64,000 bases of DNA from Longimycelium tulufanense (GCF_014645795.1 NZ_BMMK01000025.1:1-64000); one strand, 5' to 3'; positions 1-10,371 are shown, counted from the stretch's first letter. The notes: generated by a model not told the origin, from the letters alone. Program-made: numbers and translations.

Positions 1-62
1 CCTCCCTCATTCCAACATCATCAGGCTGTCGTGCCCGTCACCAACCTCTATGGGCAGTACAG

Positions 63-329
63 CTAGGCGTCGAGGTCCTTCGCGATGAGATCGGCGATGG
101 CGGCCAGGGCTTCCTCCGCACCCTCACCCTCGGCGGTGAGCACGACCTCGTCGCCGTGCCCGGCGCCCAGCGTCATCAGCCCCAGGACGCTGGCCGCCTC
201 CACCGGCTGGCCGCCGTCCTTGGCGATGGTGACCGACACCGGCTGCTCGGCCGCGGTCTTGGCCAGTACCGCGGCCGGGCGGGCGTGCAGCCCGACCTTG
301 CTGGCGACGACGACCCGTCGTTGCGGCAT
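63..329 (-). CDS. ptsH: HPr phosphocarrier protein of the PTS
   Basis: An 88-residue protein with the HPr active-site motif GLHARPAA. His15 is the residue phosphorylated by enzyme I and passed on to EIIA. Ser47, in the segment ASVLGLM, sits where the regulatory serine of low-GC HPr lies, although actinobacteria usually lack HPr kinase control there. The protein is cytoplasmic and serves all PTS sugars. It is the last gene of the leftward group GntR regulator-EIIC-HPr, 32 bp after the EIIC stop, so it is probably cotranscribed. No enzyme I gene is visible in the window. Family length and motifs leave little doubt. Confidence 0.95.
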   Translation of the reverse strand: MPQRRVVVASKVGLHARPAAVLAKTAAEQPVSVTIAKDGGQPVEAASVLGLMTLGAGHGDEVVLTAEGEGAEEALAAIADLIAKDLDA

Positions 330-361
330 CTCTTGTCATTCCTTTCTCTTTCCTCGCTGGA

Positions 362-1633
362 TCAGACCCGCGGGCGGGTCGTCTCGTTGGTGGTCTCCGC
401 GTCGTTCGTCGCGTCCTCCTCCTCACGGCCGGGCGTGCGCAGGTTCCACCGCGTGATCACGAACCGGAAGAGGAAGTAGTAGATGACGGCGTACCCGATG
501 CCGATCGGGATCAGCATCCAGGAGTCCTTGGAGATCCCGTAGTTCAGCGCGTAGTCGATCGCGCCCGCGGAGAAGGTGAATCCGGTGTGGATGTCCAGCG
601 CGTTGACCAGCGCGTGCGCCGTTCCGGTGAGGAATGCGTGGATCAGGTACAGCGGCCACGCCACGAACAGGAACGCGAACTCCAGCGGCTCGGTCACGCC
701 GGTGAGGAACGAGGTCAGCGCGGCGGAGAACATGATGCCGCCCACGACCTTGCGCTGCTTGGGCCTGGCGCACCGGTAGATCGCGAACGCCGCGGCGGGC
801 AGGGCGAACATGAAGATCGGGAAGAAGCCGGTCATGAAGGTACCGGCATCCGGGTCGTGGGCCTTGAAGAAGCGGGCGATGTCGCCGTGCTCGCCGTTGT
901 ACTCGCCGAAGACGAACCACAGGAACGTGTTGATGATGTGGTGCAGGCCCAGCGGGAGCAGCAACCGGTTGATGATGCCGTAGAGCCCGCCACCGATGAT
1001 CGCGCTGCCGGTGACCGCCTCACCGATCGCGGTGATTCCCTTGTCGAACAACGGGAACAGCAGGCCCAGTACCACGCCGAGAACCACCATGGTGCCGGCG
1101 GTGATGATCGGGACGAACCGTCGGCCGCCGAAGAACGCCAGGTACGGTGGCAACTTCACTCGGTGGTACCGCTGCCACAACAGGGCGGCGACAACGCCGG
1201 AAATCAGACCGGTCAGCACGCCGTAGGGCCAGGTGTTGGGCATCTTGCCGAGCGCGTCGGCGGTCGCGAAGGTGCCCTCCTTCGCCGGGTCCGGGTGCTG
1301 GTTCATCGTCATGATGACCCGGCTGAGCACGAGGTAGCCCACCACGCCGGCCAGCGCCGTCGACCCGTCGGACTTCTTGGCGAAGCCGATGGCCACACCC
1401 ACCGCGAACAGCAGTGGCAGGTAGTCGAACAGCACGCCGCCCGCGCCGCCGATGACCGCGGCGGTCGTCTTCAGGGCATCGAACCTGCCGAGCAGGTCGT
1501 CCTGGCCGATCCGGAGCAACAGGCCGGCGGCTGGCAGCGCGGCGATCGGCAGCATCAGGCTGCGACCGAGACGTTGCAGGACGGCGAGTCCCTTCACGTC
1601 CCGGGTGCTGGCCTGGGCGGCGGCAGCGCTCAT
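362..1633 (-). CDS. PTS EIIC sugar permease, glucose/N-acetylglucosamine family
   Basis: A 423-residue polytopic membrane protein matching the EIIC domain of the glucose/GlcNAc PTS family. It transports and phosphorylates sugar together with EIIB and EIIA. Visible family features are the N-terminal LQRLGRSLMLPIAALPAAGLLLR-type segment, the LHHIINTFLW region and the conserved GVTEPLEF sugar-binding motif near residue 315. It stops at the membrane domain plus an acidic, Thr-rich tail; EIIB and EIIA are separate genes on the other strand. Its ATG overlaps the regulator's stop (ATGA). The DasR-like regulator and dre-type operator nearby favour GlcNAc as substrate, which is inference; glucose cannot be excluded. 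Confidence 0.9.
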   Translation of the reverse strand: MSAAAAQASTRDVKGLAVLQRLGRSLMLPIAALPAAGLLLRIGQDDLLGRFDALKTTAAVIGGAGGVLFDYLPLLFAVGVAIGFAKKSDGSTALAGVVGYLVLSRVIMTMNQHPDPAKEGTFATADALGKMPNTWPYGVLTGLISGVVAALLWQRYHRVKLPPYLAFFGGRRFVPIITAGTMVVLGVVLGLLFPLFDKGITAIGEAVTGSAIIGGGLYGIINRLLLPLGLHHIINTFLWFVFGEYNGEHGDIARFFKAHDPDAGTFMTGFFPIFMFALPAAAFAIYRCARPKQRKVVGGIMFSAALTSFLTGVTEPLEFAFLFVAWPLYLIHAFLTGTAHALVNALDIHTGFTFSAGAIDYALNYGISKDSWMLIPIGIGYAVIYYFLFRFVITRWNLRTPGREEEDATNDAETTNETTRPRV

Positions 1634-2424
1634 CGGGAACCTCCGTGGACGGGGTGGGGACCGGAACCCGGGACGCTCCGGTCGAGCTGCATGGTCACCT
1701 GGTAAAGATCGCCCCGGTACCAGGACGTCATGTCTTCGAGGGGTGCGCCGTGTGCGCTGGAAACGCGGCGGAAGGCGAGCAGCGGGCTACCCGGCCGGAC
1801 GCCCAGCAGCCGGGCGGTGGCCCGGTCGGCCGGGTCCGCCCGCACGGTTTGCCAGCCATGGTCGGGGCGTGCCCCGTACTCGTCGGCAAGGAGGGCGTAC
1901 AGCGAGGCGGACAGGTCGTGCTCGAGCAGCTCGGGCAACCGTCCGGGGTGGTACCAGCCGCGCTCCACCGCCAGGGGAGTGCCGTTCGCGGTGCGTACCC
2001 GCACCAGCCAGTAGGCGGGCTCGCCCGGTCCCAGACCGAGCGCGGCCGCGGTCTCCGGTGGGGGAATGCGCTCGGCGCGTTCGACCACCACGGTGCCCGG
2101 CCGCATCCCGCGTTGCCGCATGTCCTCGGTGAACGACTCCAGGTAGAGCTGAGCCTCCACGCGGGCGCGGGCGGTGAAGGTGCCCTTCCCCCGTACTCTC
2201 GCCAGCAGTCCGTCGGCCACCAGCTGGCCCACGGCCTCGCGGACGGTGAGCCGGGACACGCCGTAGCGGGCGGCCAGCTCCCGCTCGGACGGGATCGGGG
2301 AGCCGGGCGGGAGTTCCGTCTCGGCCAGGCGCCGCAGAATCTCGCGCAGCTGCGCGTGCTTGGGAGTGGGGCCGTCCGCCAGCCGGTCCCCGGCTGGCCT
2401 GGCAGGGCATGCCTGCTCGGCCAC
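1630..2424 (-). CDS. GntR/HutC-family regulator, DasR-like, of the adjacent PTS
   Basis: A 264-residue protein with an N-terminal winged helix-turn-helix (about residues 20-90, including IPSERELAARYGVSRLTVREAV) and a UTRA ligand-binding domain (about 105-250, ending YRGDLYQ as in DasR/NagR proteins). The GTG start is preceded by GGGAGGT at good spacing. It is the first gene of the leftward PTS operon and overlaps the EIIC start by 4 bp. A dre-like operator lies about 105 bp upstream. DasR homologues sense aminosugar phosphates and repress GlcNAc uptake. Whether this is the global DasR or a local paralogue cannot be told here. Confidence 0.88.
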   Translation of the reverse strand: MAEQACPARPAGDRLADGPTPKHAQLREILRRLAETELPPGSPIPSERELAARYGVSRLTVREAVGQLVADGLLARVRGKGTFTARARVEAQLYLESFTEDMRQRGMRPGTVVVERAERIPPPETAAALGLGPGEPAYWLVRVRTANGTPLAVERGWYHPGRLPELLEHDLSASLYALLADEYGARPDHGWQTVRADPADRATARLLGVRPGSPLLAFRRVSSAHGAPLEDMTSWYRGDLYQVTMQLDRSVPGSGPHPVHGGSR

Positions 2425-2461
2425 GGCGCACCTCCCTGTGCTGACCTGCGTGGATGACTGG

Positions 2462-2507
2462 CGGTCGACGGACCGTGACCGTCGGACCGCCGATGGTCCG
2501 TCGACCG
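2462..2507. repeat. 13-bp perfect inverted repeat in the PTS control region
   Basis: CGGTCGACGGACC at 2462-2474 is exactly mirrored by GGTCCGTCGACCG at 2495-2507, with 20 bp between. It lies between the divergent regulator (start 2424) and the dre-like site. The arms carry GGTC/GACC half-sites resembling those of DasR-type operators but with wider spacing. It could be a second operator for the GntR protein or a hairpin in the leader of the leftward transcript. Confidence 0.5.
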
Positions 2508-2527
2508 GTTGACCCTCATTGGTACGG

Positions 2528-2543
2528 TCCGGTCTAAACCAGT
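2528..2543. promoter_or_regulatory. dre-like (DasR responsive element) operator
   Basis: The 16-mer TCCGGTCTAAACCAGT matches 13 of 16 positions of the published dre consensus ACTGGTCTAGACCAGT, including the GGTCT...ACCAGT core. It sits in the 279-bp space between the leftward GntR-EIIC-HPr genes and the rightward EIIB-EIIA genes, where one operator could control both. DasR binding would be relieved by glucosamine-6-phosphate in the known system. The match is direct observation; control of both operons is inference. Confidence 0.75.
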
Positions 2544-2703
2544 TGCCCGGCAGGATGCGTTGCCACCCGAATGGGTGTCAACTGTGCGTGGGATTCCGGG
2601 AGCCGAGCCGTAACCTGCGGCCTCGGCCCGGCACCCCCTACCCCCAACCGGGCGCACTGGCGGGAACGGCTCGACGGCGAGCCGGAGTCGAGGAGGACAC
2701 CAA

Positions 2704-2937
2704 GTGGCGGACAAGGCGGCGGCGATCCTCGCCGGTCTCGGCGGCGCGGACAACATCGAGGAGATCGAGGCCTGCATCACCCGGCTGCGGTGCGAGGTGA
2801 AGGACGGCTCCCAGGTCGACGAGGCCGCGCTCAAGGCGGCCGGCGCGCACGGCGTCATGCAGCAGGGCGCGGTCGTGCAGGTCGTGGTCGGGCCGGAGGC
2901 GGACACCCTGGCCGAGGACATCGAGGACCTGATGTGA
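2704..2937 (+). CDS. PTS EIIB component, glucose/GlcNAc family
   Basis: A 77-residue stand-alone EIIB domain. The motif ACITRLR contains the phosphorylatable Cys24, which receives phosphate from EIIA and gives it to the incoming sugar. The GTG start follows GAGGAGG by a suitable gap. The stop overlaps the GTG of the EIIA gene, indicating translational coupling. The operon is divergent from the EIIC gene, so subunits of one permease are made from both sides of the dre-bearing control region. Size and motif fit free-standing EIIB proteins of actinomycetes such as Streptomyces NagF. Confidence 0.92.
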   Translation: MADKAAAILAGLGGADNIEEIEACITRLRCEVKDGSQVDEAALKAAGAHGVMQQGAVVQVVVGPEADTLAEDIEDLM

Positions 2938-3389
2938 CGCTGCAGGTGTTGAGTCCGGTCGAGGGCACGGCGCTGCCGCTGTCGGAGGTCGGCGACCCGG
3001 TCTTCGCCCAGGCCATGGTGGGCCCGGGCATCGCCGTCGACCCGGCCCGCGGGGCCGGTGACGCCGTCGCCCCGATCGACGGCACGGTGGTGACCCTGCA
3101 CCCGCACGCCTTCGTCGTGGCCACCGACTCCGGCGCCGCGGTGCTGGTCCACCTCGGCATCGACACGGTCCAGCTCAAGGGCGACGGCTTCACGCTGCAC
3201 GTGGTCAAGGGGGAGACCGTCCGCGCCCGGCAACGGATGATCAGCTGGGACCCGGCCACGATCGAGGCAGGCGGCAGGTCCCCGGTCTGCCCGGTGATCG
3301 CGCTGGACGCGACCGCGGAGGCGTTGACGGGGCTCCGGCAGCCGGGTCAGGTCGCGGCCGGCGAGCCGCTGTTCACCTGGCAACGCTGA
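2934..3389 (+). CDS. crr: PTS EIIA component, glucose type (Crr-like)
   Basis: A 151-residue EIIA-Glc-type protein. His73, in VLVHLGIDTVQLKG, is the phosphorylated residue and His58 its partner; they are 15 residues apart, as are His75 and His90 of E. coli Crr. The GTG start overlaps the EIIB stop, and this start gives the normal N-terminus TLQVLSPVEG. It transfers phosphate from HPr to EIIB and probably serves other permeases too. With the adjacent EIIB, EIIC and HPr genes, everything but enzyme I is present at this locus. Confidence 0.92.
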   Translation: MTLQVLSPVEGTALPLSEVGDPVFAQAMVGPGIAVDPARGAGDAVAPIDGTVVTLHPHAFVVATDSGAAVLVHLGIDTVQLKGDGFTLHVVKGETVRARQRMISWDPATIEAGGRSPVCPVIALDATAEALTGLRQPGQVAAGEPLFTWQR

Positions 3390-3742
3390 GGCGGGAGTGA
3401 CCTCGTCGGGGTGGGCCTCCTCGGTGGGGCGGTCCACCCCGACAGCGCCACGGGTCCGTGGCCGAACGGGCCCGGAGGCCAGCCGAGCTAGTACCTCGCC
3501 CGAGTCACGCCCCCGCCCACCCGGGTCTGCGCAGCCCACGGCCAGCCTAGTGATCAAGAGAGTCGCGAGGCAACGGTGCGCTCGGCGGCTGTGGATAACT
3601 CGGCGGGTTGTGGAAGAGGGGGAGAAGGGGTTCGTGGAGTTCGGCGTCAGATTTGTAGGAGCACGGGCGCCGATTCGTATGACACGCGCGGTGTCGTGTG
3701 GAAACACAACCGCCGAAACATCTTGCCCACCAGCCTCGTCCC
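3390..3742 (+). other. Intergenic region with two short hairpins
   Basis: No convincing gene in 353 bp. Near its right end are two small inverted repeats, GACAC-GCGCG-GTGTC (3681-3695) and GTGT-GGAA-ACAC (3696-3707), in a locally less GC-rich stretch about 35 bp before the prepilin peptidase start. They may be part of its promoter or leader. A single TGTGGATAA (3590-3598), the complement of a DnaA box, also occurs. Confidence 0.4.
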
Positions 3743-4393
3743 ATGAGCGACGTCTTGATCGGGCTGATACCGGCCGCGACGATTTCGGGCCTGGGTGCGG
3801 GGTGGGGCGGACGTTGCCTGCTCCGCCGGTTGCGGCGTGGGGTCACGCTTCACCCACCGTGGTGTGAGCCGGCGGTCGCCGTGCTCTGGACGGTGGCGAC
3901 GACCATCGCGGCCTTCGGCGGCTTTCCTGCCTGGTGGCTTCCGGTGCCCCTCGCACTGGGCTGGCTCGCCGTCCTGCTCACCGCGACCGATCTCGCCCGT
4001 CGCCGTCTGCCCGATGCGTTGACGCTGCCGGCCTACCCGGCAGCGGTGGTCCTCCTCGCCGTGGTGTCGTGGCTCGGCCCCGGTGTTGACCTCGCGCTGC
4101 GGGCACTGGGTGGCGCCTGCCTGTTCGGGCTGGCACACGCCGCGGTGCATCTCGTCGCACCCACCGCCCTGGGGGCGGGTGACGTGAAGCTGGCGGGCGT
4201 GCTGGGCGCGCTCCTCGGTGCGGTGAGCTGGCTCGCGCTGATCCAGGGGGCGTTTCTGGCTGGCCTGGTCACACTCGGTCTCGCGGCGCTGCGCCCGAAG
4301 ACAGCATTGCCGGGCGTGCCACACGGGCCAGGCCTGCTGACGGCAACCTGGACTATCACTGTGCTCCCACCGGCCGCTAGCCCATTCGGCTAG
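3743..4393 (+). CDS. A24-family prepilin peptidase
   Basis: A 216-residue integral membrane aspartyl protease of the type IV leader peptidase family. The two catalytic aspartates are visible, in [13 protein letters not shown] and in the GxGD motif [12 protein letters not shown]. It lacks the N-terminal methyltransferase domain of classical PilD, as is usual in actinobacteria. It would cleave prepilin-like signal peptides for Flp/Tad or type IV-like pili. It lies 59 bp upstream of aroC. A prepilin peptidase next to the aro operon is common in actinobacteria and does not imply a functional link. The start is the first ATG giving a normal N-terminal helix; the ribosome-binding site is weak. Confidence 0.88.
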   Translation: MSDVLIGLIPAATISGLGAGWGGRCLLRRLRRGVTLHPPWCEPAVAVLWTVATTIAAFGGFPAWWLPVPLALGWLAVLLTATDLARRRLPDALTLPAYPAAVVLLAVVSWLGPGVDLALRALGGACLFGLAHAAVHLVAPTALGAGDVKLAGVLGALLGAVSWLALIQGAFLAGLVTLGLAALRPKTALPGVPHGPGLLTATWTITVLPPAASPFG

Positions 4394-4452
4394 TCGCGCC
4401 AGCGGTCCGACCGCCTGCTGGGCCAGCCGCCGCGCCGTGGAAGGATGAAGGC

Positions 4453-5670
4453 GTGCTGCGCTGGATTACCGCGGGTGAGTCGCATGGGCCAGCCCTGGTC
4501 GCCGTGCTGGAGGGCATGGTGGCCGGGGTCGAGGTGACGACCGGGGAGGTGGCCACCCAACTGGCCCGCCGCCGCCTGGGCCACGGCCGGGGCGCGCGGA
4601 TGAAGTTCGAGGCCGACGAGGTGGAGTTCCTCGGCGGGGTGCGGCACGGCCGGACCCAGGGTGGCCCGGTGGCGATCCGGGTCGGCAACAGCGAGTGGCC
4701 GAAGTGGGAGAAGGTCATGTCCGCCGACCCGGTGGACCCCGCCGAGCTGGCGGGCCTGTCCCGCAACGCCCCGCTGACCCGGCCCCGCCCCGGTCACGCC
4801 GACCTCCCCGGCATGCAGAAGTACGGCTTCCCCGACGCGCGGCCGGTGCTGGAGCGCGCCAGCGCCCGGGAGACCGCGGCACGCACCACGTTGGGCGCGG
4901 TGGCCCGGGCCTTCCTCCGCCAGGTGTTGGGCGCCGAGGTGCTCAGCCACGTCGTCGCGATCGGCACCGTGGACGCGCCCGACGGCGTCCTGCCCGGGCC
5001 GGGCGACCTCGAGGCGATCGACGCCAGCCCGGTGCGCGCGTTCGACGAGGCGGCGAGCGCGGCCATGGTGGCCGAGGTGGACGCCGCCAAGAAGGACGGC
5101 GACACAGTCGGTGGGGTGGTCGAGGTGCTGACCTACGGCCTGCCCCCGGGCCTGGGCTCGCACGTGCACTGGGACCGCCGGCTGGACGCCCGGTTGGCCG
5201 GTGCCTTGATGGGCATCCAGGCCATCAAGGGGGTCGAGGTCGGTGACGGCTTCGCCACCGCGCGCCGCCGGGGCAGCCAGGCGCACGACGAGATCGAGCC
5301 GGCCAACGGCGCAACCGGGGTGTCCCGCCGCTCCAACCGGGCCGGTGGCCTGGAAGGTGGCATCACCAACGGGGAGCCGTTGCGGGTGCGGGTGGCGATG
5401 AAGCCGATCTCCACCGTGCCGCGCGCGTTGTCCACTGTGGATGTTGCGACCGGGGAGCAGACGGTGGCGATCAGCCAGCGCTCGGACGCCTGCGCCGTGC
5501 CGGCCGCGGGCGTGGTGGCCGAGGCGGTCGTCGCGCTGGTGGTGGCGGACGCCGTGCTGGAGAAGTTCGGCGGCGACTCGCTGCCGGAGACCCGCCGCAA
5601 CGCCGAGGCGTACCTGGCCGCCCTCCGGGAGGCCACCGAGCAGCGGATGCGGGCGGAGGCGGAGCGGTGA
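4453..5670 (+). CDS. aroC: Chorismate synthase
   Basis: A 405-residue enzyme converting 5-enolpyruvylshikimate-3-phosphate to chorismate with reduced FMN, the last step of the shikimate pathway. Family signatures include [15 protein letters not shown] at the N-terminus, [40 protein letters not shown] and [15 protein letters not shown]. Length matches the monofunctional actinobacterial enzyme. The GTG start follows AAGGATGAAGG. Its stop overlaps the aroK start (GTGA), so translation of the two is probably coupled. It heads a four-gene run of aromatic biosynthesis genes. Confidence 0.97.
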   Translation: MLRWITAGESHGPALVAVLEGMVAGVEVTTGEVATQLARRRLGHGRGARMKFEADEVEFLGGVRHGRTQGGPVAIRVGNSEWPKWEKVMSADPVDPAELAGLSRNAPLTRPRPGHADLPGMQKYGFPDARPVLERASARETAARTTLGAVARAFLRQVLGAEVLSHVVAIGTVDAPDGVLPGPGDLEAIDASPVRAFDEAASAAMVAEVDAAKKDGDTVGGVVEVLTYGLPPGLGSHVHWDRRLDARLAGALMGIQAIKGVEVGDGFATARRRGSQAHDEIEPANGATGVSRRSNRAGGLEGGITNGEPLRVRVAMKPISTVPRALSTVDVATGEQTVAISQRSDACAVPAAGVVAEAVVALVVADAVLEKFGGDSLPETRRNAEAYLAALREATEQRMRAEAER

Positions 5671-6176
5671 GCCCCCGGGTGGTCCTGGTCGGGCCGCCCG
5701 GCAGCGGCAAGACGACCGTCGGCCAGCTCCTGGCCGAGCGGCTCGGGCTGGCCTTCCGCGACACCGACGTCGACGTGGCGGCGACCGCCGGCAAGACGGT
5801 CTCCGACATCTTCACGCAGGACGGTGAACCTGCCTTCCGTGCCATGGAGGAGCAGGCCGTGGCCACCGCACTCGCCGAGCACGACGGCGTGCTGGCCCTG
5901 GGCGGTGGCGCCGTGCTCGCCGAGCGAACCCGCAAGCTGCTCGCGGATCACGTCGTCGCGTTCCTCAACGTCGGGCTGGCCGAGGGCGTGCGCCGCACCG
6001 GGCTGTCCACCGCTCGGCCCCTGCTGACCGGCGTCAACCCCCGCGCCACCTTCAAGGCGTTGCTGGACGCCCGGCTGCCGCTCTACCGCGAGGTCGCCAC
6101 CCTCGAGGTCGACACCGACCACCGGGAACCGCAGGTGGTCGTGGCGGACGTCCTGGCCGGCCTGCCCGCGCGGTGA
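5667..6176 (+). CDS. aroK: Shikimate kinase
   Basis: A 169-residue kinase that phosphorylates shikimate at O3 using ATP. The P-loop is GPPGSGKTT, the shikimate-binding DTDVDV follows, and [11 protein letters not shown] carries the conserved Gly-Gly-Gly of the substrate site. The lid segment GLSTARPLL and the later R-x-x-LY motif RLPLYREVA are present. The GTG start overlaps the aroC stop by 4 bp. Normal length for AroK. Confidence 0.96.
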   Translation: MSPRVVLVGPPGSGKTTVGQLLAERLGLAFRDTDVDVAATAGKTVSDIFTQDGEPAFRAMEEQAVATALAEHDGVLALGGGAVLAERTRKLLADHVVAFLNVGLAEGVRRTGLSTARPLLTGVNPRATFKALLDARLPLYREVATLEVDTDHREPQVVVADVLAGLPAR

Positions 6177-7382
<1,206 letters not shown>

Positions 7383-7459
7383 TGACGCGCCACCGTGGCG
7401 GGACACCGGGCAGGCGTCGTCGGGTGCGGACGCGGAGGCAGGACGCGGAGGTGCGAGCG

Positions 7460-7894
7460 GTGAAGGTGCTGGTGCTCAACGGCCCCAACCTGGGGCGCCT
7501 GGGCCGGCGGGAGCCCGACGTCTACGGCCACACGACGTACGACGACCTCGTGCGGTTGTGCAAGGGGACCGGTGCCGAGCTGGGCCTGGAGGTGGAGGTC
7601 CGGCAGACCGACCACGAAGGCGAGATGCTGGGCTGGCTGCACGAGGCGGCCGACGAGGCCGTGCCCGTCGTGCTCAACCCGGCCGCGTGGACGCACTACT
7701 CCATCGCCGTGCGGGACGCCTGCGCGCAGCTGACCGCCCCGCTGGTCGAGGTGCACATCTCCAACGTGCACAAGCGCGAGGAGTTCCGGCACCACAGCTA
7801 CGTCTCCCCGGTCGCCACCGGAGTGATCGCCGGCCTCGGCGTCACCGGCTACGCCCTCGCCTTGCGCTGGATCGCCGAGCACGCCCGCCCGTGA
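7460..7894 (+). CDS. aroQ: Type II 3-dehydroquinate dehydratase
   Basis: A 144-residue small dodecameric dehydroquinase that dehydrates 3-dehydroquinate to 3-dehydroshikimate. It begins [19 protein letters not shown], with the active-site Tyr in [11 protein letters not shown] and the catalytic His in [17 protein letters not shown]. The GTG start has GCGGAG nine bases upstream and gives the standard N-terminus. Its stop overlaps the next gene's GTG. In many actinobacteria aroQ is followed by pepQ, efp and nusB; here it is followed by an acetyltransferase and a secreted protein. Confidence 0.96.
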   Translation: MKVLVLNGPNLGRLGRREPDVYGHTTYDDLVRLCKGTGAELGLEVEVRQTDHEGEMLGWLHEAADEAVPVVLNPAAWTHYSIAVRDACAQLTAPLVEVHISNVHKREEFRHHSYVSPVATGVIAGLGVTGYALALRWIAEHARP

Positions 7895-8436
7895 GTGGCC
7901 CGGTCCTGCGTACCGAACGGCTCCTCCTCCGCCTGGCGACATTCGCTGACCTCGAGGCGGTGGCGCGGATCTACGACGACCCCGAGGTGATCCGCTACCT
8001 GGAGCCCGCCCGGTTCGCCGACGGCCGGTCGCGGTCCTGGCTCGGCGAGGTGCTTGCGCGGCCGCACCCGGAGGGCATGGGGGTCTTCGCCGTCGAGTAC
8101 GAGGGCGAGGTGGTGGGCCGGGTGAATCTTCGGCCGTCCACCGAGTTGCCCGCCGGCCTGATCGAGGTCGGCTGGTACCTGGCCCGCCCGTACTGGGGGC
8201 GGGGGCTGGCCCTGGAGGCGATGACCGCGCTGGTCGGGCACGGCTTCGATCGCCTCGGGGTGCCCGCGTTGTGGGCGCTGGTCCCGCGGGAGAACGCGAG
8301 CAGCGTGCGGCTGGCCGAGCGGCTGGGCTTCGTCCCCGTCGGCTCGGGGCACTACTACTTCCGCGAGTTCGACGTGCACGTCCTGCTGCCCGACGGGCGG
8401 GAACCCGCACCCGGTGAGCGGAGCAACTCGCGGTGA
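7891..8436 (+). CDS. GNAT-family N-acetyltransferase (RimJ/RimL type)
   Basis: A 181-residue protein with the GNAT fold: [28 protein letters not shown] at the start, the acetyl-CoA pyrophosphate loop in [11 protein letters not shown] (Q/RxxGxG/A motif) and [18 protein letters not shown] near the end. Such RimJ/RimL-like enzymes acetylate protein N-termini, antibiotics or small amines; the substrate is not predictable. The GTG start overlaps the aroQ stop (GTGA), so it is expressed with the aro operon, but nothing indicates a role in aromatic synthesis. Confidence 0.85.
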   Translation: MSGPVLRTERLLLRLATFADLEAVARIYDDPEVIRYLEPARFADGRSRSWLGEVLARPHPEGMGVFAVEYEGEVVGRVNLRPSTELPAGLIEVGWYLARPYWGRGLALEAMTALVGHGFDRLGVPALWALVPRENASSVRLAERLGFVPVGSGHYYFREFDVHVLLPDGREPAPGERSNSR

Positions 8437-8654
8437 TCGAGGGGCAGGCCGCTTTCGGGCCCGGCACACTGGGAGACCGGTCCGGACACGGCGCGGGTCG
8501 CGCGGCCAGGTGAGCCGAGCCGGTCCCGAAGGAGGGGAACTCGCCCACTCGGGTGATCGCGAGCCGTAAACTGGTGCACACCCGGGCACCGTCACCGACC
8601 CGGGCCGGGAAACTGCCTGGACCGGGCGGGGGAGCTGACGGAGGTCGGGAGCGG

Positions 8655-10196
8655 GTGGGACGTAAGCCGCGGCGCGTCGTCTGTGCGGTCGCCACCCTCG
8701 TGGCCGCGGCCGTGCTGGCCGCGTGTGGCACCTCGAGCCAGGGCGTGGAACCGACCGAACGACCTTCCAGCATCGGCGCTCCCAGCCCGCAGAACCGGGC
8801 CGACGCGCCGAACACACCACCCAGGACGCTGCAAACGGGTGCCGAGCGGAACAGTTCCGGGGTCGTGGTGTCCGGCGGTGGCAGTGCCCCCTACAACTAC
8901 GGGCCCACCGTCATCCGCGAGGACGGGCGCTACCGCGTCTGGTGGTGCAGCCAGCTTCCCGGCGCCGGACCGGCGGGTGACGACGTCTTGTACGCCGAGT
9001 CGACGAACGCGGAAGGGCCGTTCGCCGCTCCCGGTGGCGCGCAGGCGGCTCCGGTCTTCAGCGGCAGTGGTGGCAGTTTCGACGCCATGCACACCTGCGA
9101 CCCGTCGGTGATCAAGATCAACGGGACCTACTACCTGTACTACACCGGCGCCGCCAGCGACGATCACGCGCACGGCAACGCGATCGGTGTCGCCTCCAGC
9201 CCGGACGGCATCCGCTGGAGCCGCATGGCCGACGGGCAACCGATCGTGCGGCCCGCCGGGGACGAGATGCGGGAAAACGCCTATGGCGCAGGGCAACCCG
9301 CCGCGCTGTACCTGGACGGCTGGTTCTACCTGCTGTTCACCGACACCAGCGGGCGTGCCGCTGGGTGGAACGGAGCAGGCCAGTTCGTGTTGCGCGCCAA
9401 GGAGCCGACGTTCCGGACCGACGTGCAGGCGTTGGAAGACGGCGGCTTCGCCCCGGTTCGGTCGACGAGGTCGCCGCGGACGAGGTCCGTGGTGGACGCG
9501 TTCAGCGCGGACTGGATGTGGGTGGACGCCCTGGAAGCGTTCGCCATCGCCCACCAGACCGAGCATGGCACGACGATCACTTTCTGGGACCGGGACTTCA
9601 ACCGCAATCCCTACCAGCCGCTGCTCGTCAAGGGAACGTGGAAGGAAGGTCCCGGTTTGGTGCGGCGTGCGGACGGGCATGCACCGATCAGCGTGGGCGA
9701 TCCGTGTGCTCGGGTGCCGATCGATGTCTACCGTGCCACGCGGTTGACCCAGGTCCCGCAGGACGTGCCGACCGATATCGCGCGGTTTGGGCTCGATGTG
9801 GAAGGCGTCGACGGTTGCGGCACCCGTGACCGTGCCCTTGCGGTCCTTGACGGTTTCGCCGTTCCGTCGCCCGAGCGCACGATCGACCTTCTCACGGGCG
9901 GAAAGGCGTTGCGGGTGGAGCGGCGTAGTGTCGCCGAGGCGATGGCCGTGCGTGTGCTGGACAAGCGGCCCGCCGCCTTGGACAACGTCGATATTCCCGT
10001 GGCGGGGTGGGTGAAGCCCGGCGTTCCCGCTGTTCGTGCCGCCGAGCGTCCCCTGGGTTTCCTGTTGGCGGATGGTCGGTTGTGGCCCATCGGCTCCGAG
10101 GAGGTGGCGAAGCTGAACTCGTCCCGGATCAGCGATGTCACCACCTCCCGGTGGGACTCCTACCCACCCGGCCCCAACCTCACCGCCCTCCGCTGA
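8655..10196 (+). CDS. Secreted lipoprotein with a GH43/GH32-like beta-propeller
   Basis: A 513-residue protein. The signal peptide ends in the lipobox VLAAC, so it should be lipid-anchored on the outer membrane face. The body has repeated propeller-blade signatures typical of five-bladed glycosidase-like folds: NYGPTVIREDGRYRVWWC, TCDPSVIKINGTYYLYYTGA, AIGVASSPDGIRWSRM and GQPAALYLDGWFYLLFTD. This suggests carbohydrate binding or hydrolysis, but I cannot identify a complete catalytic acid set. I chose the GTG at 8655 because it begins a normal signal peptide; an upstream ATG would add 34 residues. It is preceded by 218 bp without a gene. Confidence 0.75.
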   Translation: MGRKPRRVVCAVATLVAAAVLAACGTSSQGVEPTERPSSIGAPSPQNRADAPNTPPRTLQTGAERNSSGVVVSGGGSAPYNYGPTVIREDGRYRVWWCSQLPGAGPAGDDVLYAESTNAEGPFAAPGGAQAAPVFSGSGGSFDAMHTCDPSVIKINGTYYLYYTGAASDDHAHGNAIGVASSPDGIRWSRMADGQPIVRPAGDEMRENAYGAGQPAALYLDGWFYLLFTDTSGRAAGWNGAGQFVLRAKEPTFRTDVQALEDGGFAPVRSTRSPRTRSVVDAFSADWMWVDALEAFAIAHQTEHGTTITFWDRDFNRNPYQPLLVKGTWKEGPGLVRRADGHAPISVGDPCARVPIDVYRATRLTQVPQDVPTDIARFGLDVEGVDGCGTRDRALAVLDGFAVPSPERTIDLLTGGKALRVERRSVAEAMAVRVLDKRPAALDNVDIPVAGWVKPGVPAVRAAERPLGFLLADGRLWPIGSEEVAKLNSSRISDVTTSRWDSYPPGPNLTALR

Positions 10197-10371
10197 ACCT
10201 GGCGGTGACCGAACACCGGTACAGCCATGCTTTGTGGCTTCCCGGGCGCGGCGAGCGGCAAGGACCAAGATCAGGCCGAGAAGCAACGAGCGCGATCAGC
10301 CCGACGCATTCCGGCCGGCCCAGCCGGTGCCCCACAACCGGCATCCACCTCGTCTCGTGCGAAACCTGGTC

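Noticed and set aside
587-1705. Long plus-strand open frame of 372 codons opposite the EIIC gene
   Set aside because: It is the antisense frame of a clear EIIC gene, with biased low-complexity composition and no family similarity.
3590-3598. TGTGGATAA, an exact DnaA-box complement, suggesting a replication origin
   Set aside because: Only one copy; no cluster, no dnaA/dnaN genes, no AT-rich unwinding region.
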